Source of the DNA: a virus
Virus record (IMG/VR): IMGVR_UViG_3300032182_000302
Location: 1 to 20,558 of that record
Direction: 5' to 3' (one strand)
Length of the DNA stretch: 20,558 nucleotides
A program made the position numbers and the translations under genes. Numbering within the stretch: the stretch's first letter is position 1; each line of letters opens with the position of its first letter. This document shows positions 15,225 to 20,558 of the stretch, piece after piece. The notes under the pieces are model-generated. The model was not told the origin of the DNA, made no database searches, and worked only from the letters and a program-made list of their open reading frames with translations.

Positions 15225-18200
15225 AAATTGCAAATGGAATCAAGTCATCGCCATTTGAAATCGAGTTTGGACCTCTGTATAAGGTACATCCAGTAAATGA
15301 TGTTGTAGTTTTGCCTGTGTATTCTACTACAGATCCGCTCTCAGTAAAGATGTAACCTGATGATGGGAAATGCGTGGTATCAGTGACTACAATAGTTGTT
15401 GGTATTGTACCACTAGAAGTGGTTGTGGTGACTGGACTTTGAATAGACGGAGGTAGTACATTAAATTTATCTCCACCCAATGTATATTGAGATTCGGATC
15501 TATCAACAAAATCTCTAATAGTTAATGATGGGAAATAGAATTGAATATCCGCAAGTGTGTAACCAGACACATTTGCAAAACCATCGTCAAATAGTCCATC
15601 AAAGTGTTTTAAGACATATCCAACATTAGTTTTTTTGTAATTACCAATATATTGACTGAATGTGGCAAACGCCGCATTCTTGACAAAGATGGTAGTACCA
15701 TCACGTTTAGTTACACCATAATCATCTAGTAGATCAACGTATCCATTCAATCTTGTGTTGATAGGATCATCAATAAATGCACTCTCTTCGTAACCATCAA
15801 CAACACCTCCAGGTGGAGTAAAGATTAAGAACTCTGTGGATTCTTTTCTAACTGTAAATTCGCTATGTACGGTTTGTACTTCCGAACGAGCAAGTGTCTC
15901 TTTGTGCGTGGTCGTGAATGATAAAACATTCTCAGCAAAAGTTTCTAACTTATACTGTACGTCTGCAGAAATTTGACTAATTGACTGAACGTTCAGTTGT
16001 GGTTGAATTTCTGCTGTAATAACCCTAGTAGAAGTTTTGGGTTGTACGTCAGGAGTAATAATTAATCTTTCAGTTTCTCTCTCTGTGAGACCTACTGCAG
16101 CACCACCCTTAACAGAAACAAGACTACTCTGAGACTCAATTGCAGTAACACCGCCGTATGCGATAGATACTGGATCTGGGATTTGTCTGAGGTATGTTCC
16201 TGCAGCCCAGAACTGAGCGGTAGTATTGTTTACTCCTCTCTTAACTTTGAGGAATCTATCGCCAAACTTGAGGAAGTATTTAACAATCTCATTTCCGATT
16301 AACAGATAACCATTTGATTTGAATTTGCTAGTGTCAGCAATGTAAATGATAGTATCTGTTGGATCGGCATCTGCTTGTAGATATGCTGCAACTTCATAGT
16401 AATTAACATTAGATAGTGCAGAGTTATTGATAACATAATTTACAGAATTAGTAATCTCTCTATTAGAACTTTGTAGAGTTAGAGTTGATTGAGTATCAAT
16501 ATTAACAATGTAAGGAGTTTCAATGTAAACATTGATCTCGGTGATTTCATGTTCTGTATCAATTAGTGCTGTGTCTCTTTCACTGGTAACAGTTGAAAGA
16601 TGCTCTACCAATCCAGCATCTAAATCTTCTCCAGTTTCTTCAACTAACTGAATTTGAGCGGTAATTACTCTATCAGTGTCAACAGGACTATCGAAGAAAA
16701 CAGAGGTGAAAGAGTTAACTCCAGAAACTTGGTTTCCAAGAACATCAATCCTAGAAATCGCTGTCATACCAGCGGTTTCTACGTATGGATTCATTCTGAG
16801 ATTGATTAGAGAAACACCAACTCCTCTTTCTTTTTTCAGATCATATCTTCTGGAAACACGAACTAAAGGTGCTTCGGTATATCCTTCACCACCTTCTATT
16901 AGATCAACACTAACAATTTGTCCTTTGCTTACAAGAACAACCGCTTTTGCTCCACCACCATTTCCATCTTGAGGGATAAAGTTGAGAACAGGTGGTGTAT
17001 AATATTGATATGCAGTTGGTTGAGTTAGAGGATCAAAACTTCTTTGATTCCATGTCAATGATACAACACGTCCATTTTCGACGGTTGCAACTACACTGAG
17101 TCCTTCTCCTCTAGTGACGCCACTATAAGTCTCTACTTCGACTGTGCCGAATATAGAGTTTGTAGATCCTTTCTGAAGTCTCTCTTCTCTTGTTCCTACA
17201 ATTTGTGGTAGTTTCTTGATTCTTCTGAATCTTGATTCTCCCTCAACTCGGATAAAGTCATTATCTGATAGACTTACAAAAGGATTTTTGTAAGATTTTC
17301 TAATAATAGATCCTTTCCAAGGAGTAAAGTTATCAGAAAGTTGCAATCTTCCAGAATCATCAACATCATATGTTATAGTAGATCCAGTAGACGCAAGTGG
17401 AACTGTGTAATTAACATCATAGTGCCCTTTAATTGCGAATACTACAGGAGATCCCTGTGTTAATTCACACTTCATACCATAAACATCTAGATTTAAAACA
17501 TCTCCAGTAGCAACTATTTCAAGAACTTCTCCAATAATATTTCTAGTTCCATCGGGATTAATTTGCCAACATTGTAATGTGTTGCCAGAATATTCTCCAG
17601 CCCAAGAACCTTGTACTAAAGCAGCAGCTCCAGATGTTGTTTGTAGTTCTACACTACCTTTAGCATAATAAGTATCTGGCAGATAATCATAGATGTTTAG
17701 AATTTGACCGATTTCTCTTCCGTAGAGATATCTAATATCGATCTTCATCTCCTGTTTAATAGGAGCTTTAAATGTAATATTTGGACCAACAACATCATAA
17801 GAATATCCTTCTCTTTGTAGAACTCCGTCTAAGAAAACATATAAGTATGCATTGTCTTCAATATTTTGAACTGTGAGATCTTCTAAGTCTAAGATTAAGA
17901 ATGGACCACCACGAGATCCATCAATTAAGTTTTTGTCTACAGTAAGACGCTTGTAATTACCGACACCTACTCCAACAACTTTTTCAACCGCAGTTGGTTC
18001 ACCAATACTCTTTGCACCAAGATCTTGATCCCAAATAGGTGCTACATCAAAAACAACTCTATTTGGAATTACGGTTCTATCGATGTAATATGCATCCTCG
18101 GCAGGATAATCTTCTCTGTACTTAGGTTTTTGTAATACAGCGTTAATAGTCAAGAATAAATCTTCATCTTCTTCTGTAATAACATCTGATCCATCTTCCC

Positions 18201-20558
18201 AATACAATTCAAAGATTTTATTTTCTCCATCTACATAATCTGGATAAGCAACAGGAACAGAATTTCCATCTAAGATATTGGTAATAGTTGCATACAGTGA
18301 ATCAACAGAAGAGACTACATCAGCACATTCATATGAAGGCAATAACGAATCGGGAATAATAGTATAGTTAGAGTATGGCAATAGACCAGTCCAATTTCCT
18401 GGTTTGCTAGAGTTGACAGGAGATTTTTCTACCAATCCTTTTCCTTCCGTTAAAACGGTATTCATGATAGAATAGAAAGAATCCAAAGCAGATTCTACCT
18501 GAGCGCATAATGGGAATGATGGATCAGTTGCAATAGAATTATCGAAATATGGAGCAACGTTTGTATATGTTCCTGCAGGTAAAGAGTTTCTCATAGCAAG
18601 AACCATAAGATCTCTTACAAAAGAATAACCAGCAGAGAATTTCGTAGCATCTACCCCATACTTTAAAGTTTCTGGATATGGATAGAAAGTATTCTGGTAG
18701 TAATTTTGTGCTAAGTCTACTACGTATTCATTACCACCAAAACGTAAATGGTATACTACACTATCAATATAGTCATTAACATCTTTAACTAGATCCGTCC
18801 ATGTTGTAGTAGGATAAGTAGCAGCAAACCATCCTGTCAGTTCTTCGCGAATATACTGCTTATTGCCTTCAATTAAATTCGATGCATCGTAATAAGTTCC
18901 ATTATTAATACCACTAAAGAAGAAAGTAGCACTATCGGAACTTGAGAATGATACAGGAACTGCTACAACTGATCCAGGAGGAACTTGATATTGTCCTCCT
19001 GATACAACACGACCAATTGCTGTTGGTAATGTAGTTCCTCCCGCTGGTGCAGTTCCCTGAAGGTTTGTGATGCCAACTGATGCGCCACCGCCACCTCCAG
19101 AGTTTGCTAAAGCGGCTTTGTTTAATGTGATTTCAGTATCGCTATCGATAGATACAATTTTTGTATCTGAAGAGAAAGCAGTTCCTGAACTTATATGCAT
19201 TCCTACTGCTAGATTCTTAGTATCAGAAACAGTAACTTTAAACGATCCTTGTAAGTAAGAAACATTTTCTTCTACAAAGTCCCAATTTCTAACAGAAAGA
19301 TTGACTAGATTTGTAAGATATTTTACGATACCTAAAGATTCAGTTTTATTTGTGGTAAAGTAATCATAATCATTATTATCATTAATAATATTAAGATAAC
19401 TATTAATTTTTACATTTCCACCAAATCTCAAATCATGTGAATATGCATCAACAATAAATCCAAGATCTCTTTCATAGTCGTCAGTTTTTGTACTCCAATC
19501 TAGAGTGGGATATTTTTCTTTACCATATCCAATCGATTCTGCAACAATAAACTCTTTGTTTCTTTCAACTTGGTTTGCTGCATCAATCCATCTTCCATTT
19601 CTTTGGAAAATATTTCTTACCTTCTTAATATATCTGTCATCATATTGATTATCTTTAAACTGAATATATTTGCCGTAGAATGTAACACCATCATAATCTG
19701 TCACATCACTGATAGCATTTCCAGTTTGTTTTGTATTATCACCTAATGGTGGTTTCGCAAATGTAATAGTTTGTCCTGATACAGTGTATGCAACCTCTGG
19801 TTCTTGCAATATTCCATCTAGAGTAATAATTAAATTACTTGCGCTATATGGCGTAAAGAGATTTCCCTCATCATCTTTTACTTGGAATGTTCTTGTTCCT
19901 TGCAATCTACCATCACTATCGTAATAACCATCAAAGTCTGCTGACAGTTTAACTTCAAAAGCTCTAGTCTCATTGAAATTAAATTCAGAAGTAGATGCCG
20001 AACCCAATCCTTTTATGATATTGTACTGATCTACTTTTTGAACTGTTTGTGTAATAGTTCTTCTAGTGTTTTCAACAGTAACAGTATTCTTTTCAGGATC
20101 CCACAACTGAATAACAGTAAAGTGTCCCGCACTAGGAGACTGAACTGGCATCTTGTTAGATGCTTCTGCATCAATTGCAACCTCACCAAACAGTTTAAAT
20201 CCTGCTGGGTGTGTCGTAGACTTAATTAAATCACGCCACTGTTCGATAGAAGTCTTAGATTTAATTACATAAGAATAGTCTTGATAAAAATGACTATCAA
20301 TAATTCTTTGATTGGAAACTCCCAATCTTCCTCTATCAGAAACATAGTAACCAATATTGTCATAAAAACTAGCAATTGATGGATTTAGTTCAGTAACAAA
20401 AATAGAAGTCACTGTTCCAGTAGATTTAGATACAAAACCTTTGATTTCGAGATTTTGTCTTAATGTGCCTTGAATCTTTTCTAATTTTAGTAAATTAGAT
20501 CCAGGTCTCCACTCAGAAACTTCTGCTCTACTGACTTCGACACCATTAACTATTTGTT
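15220..20558 (-). CDS. 7: Giant gp7-like baseplate wedge protein, C-terminal 1778 residues (start beyond right edge)
   Basis: The frame stays open to the right edge, so the true N-terminus is outside. A GTG at 20412 is not a convincing start because the protein reads through it (GFVSKSTGTVTSIFV). At 20197..20274 SYVIKS...W.DLIK...HPAGF parallels T4 gp7 near its C-terminus (SYYVMKIKS...W..DVIRFVHPVGF). Position next to gp8 supports gp7, the wedge initiator. In T4 little follows this motif; here about 1660 residues do. They include two 102-aa repeats with RFGGN (19276..19581, 18580..18885), two 19-aa C..V.S..DS.Y repeats, two 33-aa 'LDG.LQ' modules, one VGM module, and two 'DT..F..SG...V.Y...RG' modules, one forming the C-terminus. 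No signal peptide or membrane segment is seen in the visible part. An alternative is a fusion of gp7 with fibre-like material. Confidence 0.68.
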   Translation of the reverse strand, partial: QIVNGVEVSRAEVSEWRPGSNLLKLEKIQGTLRQNLEIKGFVSKSTGTVTSIFVTELNPSIASFYDNIGYYVSDRGRLGVSNQRIIDSHFYQDYSYVIKSKTSIEQWRDLIKSTTHPAGFKLFGEVAIDAEASNKMPVQSPSAGHFTVIQLWDPEKNTVTVENTRRTITQTVQKVDQYNIIKGLGSASTSEFNFNETRAFEVKLSADFDGYYDSDGRLQGTRTFQVKDDEGNLFTPYSASNLIITLDGILQEPEVAYTVSGQTITFAKPPLGDNTKQTGNAISDVTDYDGVTFYGKYIQFKDNQYDDRYIKKVRNIFQRNGRWIDAANQVERNKEFIVAESIGYGKEKYPTLDWSTKTDDYERDLGFIVDAYSHDLRFGGNVKINSYLNIINDNNDYDYFTTNKTESLGIVKYLTNLVNLSVRNWDFVEENVSYLQGSFKVTVSDTKNLAVGMHISSGTAFSSDTKIVSIDSDTEITLNKAALANSGGGGGASVGITNLQGTAPAGGTTLPTAIGRVVSGGQYQVPPGSVVAVPVSFSSSDSATFFFSGINNGTYYDASNLIEGNKQYIREELTGWFAATYPTTTWTDLVKDVNDYIDSVVYHLRFGGNEYVVDLAQNYYQNTFYPYPETLKYGVDATKFSAGYSFVRDLMVLAMRNSLPAGTYTNVAPYFDNSIATDPSFPLCAQVESALDSFYSIMNTVLTEGKGLVEKSPVNSSKPGNWTGLLPYSNYTIIPDSLLPSYECADVVSSVDSLYATITNILDGNSVPVAYPDYVDGENKIFELYWEDGSDVITEEDEDLFLTINAVLQKPKYREDYPAEDAYYIDRTVIPNRVVFDVAPIWDQDLGAKSIGEPTAVEKVVGVGVGNYKRLTVDKNLIDGSRGGPFLILDLEDLTVQNIEDNAYLYVFLDGVLQREGYSYDVVGPNITFKAPIKQEMKIDIRYLYGREIGQILNIYDYLPDTYYAKGSVELQTTSGAAALVQGSWAGEYSGNTLQCWQINPDGTRNIIGEVLEIVATGDVLNLDVYGMKCELTQGSPVVFAIKGHYDVNYTVPLASTGSTITYDVDDSGRLQLSDNFTPWKGSIIRKSYKNPFVSLSDNDFIRVEGESRFRRIKKLPQIVGTREERLQKGSTNSIFGTVEVETYSGVTRGEGLSVVATVENGRVVSLTWNQRSFDPLTQPTAYQYYTPPVLNFIPQDGNGGGAKAVVLVSKGQIVSVDLIEGGEGYTEAPLVRVSRRYDLKKERGVGVSLINLRMNPYVETAGMTAISRIDVLGNQVSGVNSFTSVFFDSPVDTDRVITAQIQLVEETGEDLDAGLVEHLSTVTSERDTALIDTEHEITEINVYIETPYIVNIDTQSTLTLQSSNREITNSVNYVINNSALSNVNYYEVAAYLQADADPTDTIIYIADTSKFKSNGYLLIGNEIVKYFLKFGDRFLKVKRGVNNTTAQFWAAGTYLRQIPDPVSIAYGGVTAIESQSSLVSVKGGAAVGLTERETERLIITPDVQPKTSTRVITAEIQPQLNVQSISQISADVQYKLETFAENVLSFTTTHKETLARSEVQTVHSEFTVRKESTEFLIFTPPGGVVDGYEESAFIDDPINTRLNGYVDLLDDYGVTKRDGTTIFVKNAAFATFSQYIGNYKKTNVGYVLKHFDGLFDDGFANVSGYTLADIQFYFPSLTIRDFVDRSESQYTLGGDKFNVLPPSIQSPVTTTTSSGTIPTTIVVTDTTHFPSSGYIFTESGSVVEYTGKTTTSFTGCTLYRGPNSISNGDDLIPFAIS
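15241..15399 (-). repeat. 'DT..F..SG' module, copy 2 at the C-terminus of the gp7-like protein
   Basis: TIVVTDTTHFPSSGYIF...S.VEYTGKTTTSFTG..LYRG. It ends five residues before the stop, so it is the terminal domain. Confidence 0.65.
16195..16359 (-). repeat. 'DT..F..SG' module, copy 1 in the gp7-like protein
   Basis: TIIYIADTSKFKSNGYLLIG.EIV.Y ... VKRGVNNTTA ... AGT. It is a recurrent phage virion module with a V/L-x-RG step. Confidence 0.65.
17758..17856 (-). repeat. 'LDG.LQ' module, copy 2 (33 aa) in the gp7-like protein
   Basis: YVFLDGVLQREGYSYDVVGPNITFKAP. A looser third copy with LFLTINAVLQKP lies between the two, around 18030..18170. Confidence 0.6.
18271..18327 (-). repeat. Short Cys repeat, copy 2 (19 aa) in the gp7-like protein
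   Basis: CADVVSSVDSLYATITNIL. The spacing from copy 1 is exactly 180 nt (60 codons). Confidence 0.6.
18451..18507 (-). repeat. Short Cys repeat, copy 1 (19 aa) in the gp7-like protein
   Basis: CAQVESALDSFYSIMNTVL. It matches the copy 180 nt further on, at C, V, S, DS, Y, I/T and the final L. Confidence 0.6.
18580..18885 (-). repeat. gp7-like internal repeat, copy 2 (102 aa)
   Basis: It runs from ASNLIEGNKQYIR to VLAMRNSL, with YPTTTW, DVNDYIDSVVYHL and RFGGN. It has the same length and motif order as copy 1. Confidence 0.75.
19090..19250 (-). repeat. VGM-type module in the gp7-like protein
   Basis: FKVTVSDTKNLAVGMHIS ... TKIVSIDSDTEITLNKAAL. It has the same pattern as the four copies in the fibre-like protein and is followed by a run of five glycines. 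This is the only copy I found in the gp7-like gene. Confidence 0.65.
19276..19581 (-). repeat. gp7-like internal repeat, copy 1 (102 aa)
   Basis: It runs from AANQVERNKEFIV to LSVRNWDF, with YPTLDW, DYERDLGFIVDAYSHDL and RFGGN. It pairs with the equal-length repeat at 18580..18885. Relatives of the 'RD.G.IVDA...DL..GGN' pattern are familiar from other marine phage virion proteins. Confidence 0.75.
19744..19842 (-). repeat. 'LDG.LQ' module, copy 1 (33 aa) in the gp7-like protein
   Basis: IITLDGILQEPEVAYTVSG..ITF. It is equal in length and order to the copy at 17758..17856. Confidence 0.6.

Noticed and set aside
15080-15355. Plus-strand frame of 91 codons across the gp7/gp8 junction
   Set aside because: It runs antisense to both genes and across the late promoter cluster, with no recognisable protein features.
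1-20558. Defence system, retroelement or mobile element
   Set aside because: No enzyme motifs (reverse transcriptase, nuclease, transposase), tRNA or terminal repeats were found. All large frames are virion-like.

Overview
The window is a block of late structural (baseplate and fibre) genes from a T4-like myovirus. It most resembles the marine T4-like phages of cyanobacteria (Synechococcus/Prochlorococcus type). The evidence is a recognisable gp8 next to a protein carrying a gp7-type motif, a DUF4815-type giant protein, the small charged protein that follows it, and T4-type late promoter octamers (TATAAATA and close variants). The DNA is A+T-rich. No auxiliary metabolic gene, tRNA or integrase is present to fix the host, and a related marine phage of another bacterium remains possible.

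All genes lie on the minus strand, so transcription runs from the right edge to the left edge. In that order: (1) the C-terminal 1778 residues of a giant gp7-like baseplate protein, whose start lies beyond the right edge; (2) a 54-nt gap with three late-promoter octamers; (3) gp8, 602 aa and much longer than in T4; (4) a 97-nt gap with a strong intrinsic terminator, a late-promoter-like octamer and a Shine-Dalgarno sequence; (5) a 2698-aa DUF4815-type virion protein; (6) a 68-aa coiled-coil protein; (7) a repetitive fibre-like protein of at least 1653 aa that starts inside the last codons of the 68-aa gene and runs off the left edge. The left gene is open in one frame over about 4.96 kb with no stop that I found.

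The order gp7-gp8-(gp9/gp10/fibre region) is the T4 baseplate-wedge order. gp7 and gp8 should form the wedge, and the two giant proteins downstream probably decorate the baseplate periphery or form fibres.

The notable feature is how these proteins have been enlarged. All four large proteins carry short repeated, probably beta-rich modules: a G-x-GY module, a 'VGM...SID..T.ITL' module, a 'GE.L.G..SGA.G.V' module and a 'DT..F..SG' module. Some occur in more than one gene. One copy of the VGM module lies inside a cupredoxin-like domain of the fibre protein. I see no defence system, mobile element, RNA gene or CRISPR array. Only two gaps longer than 20 nt separate the genes, and both are described.
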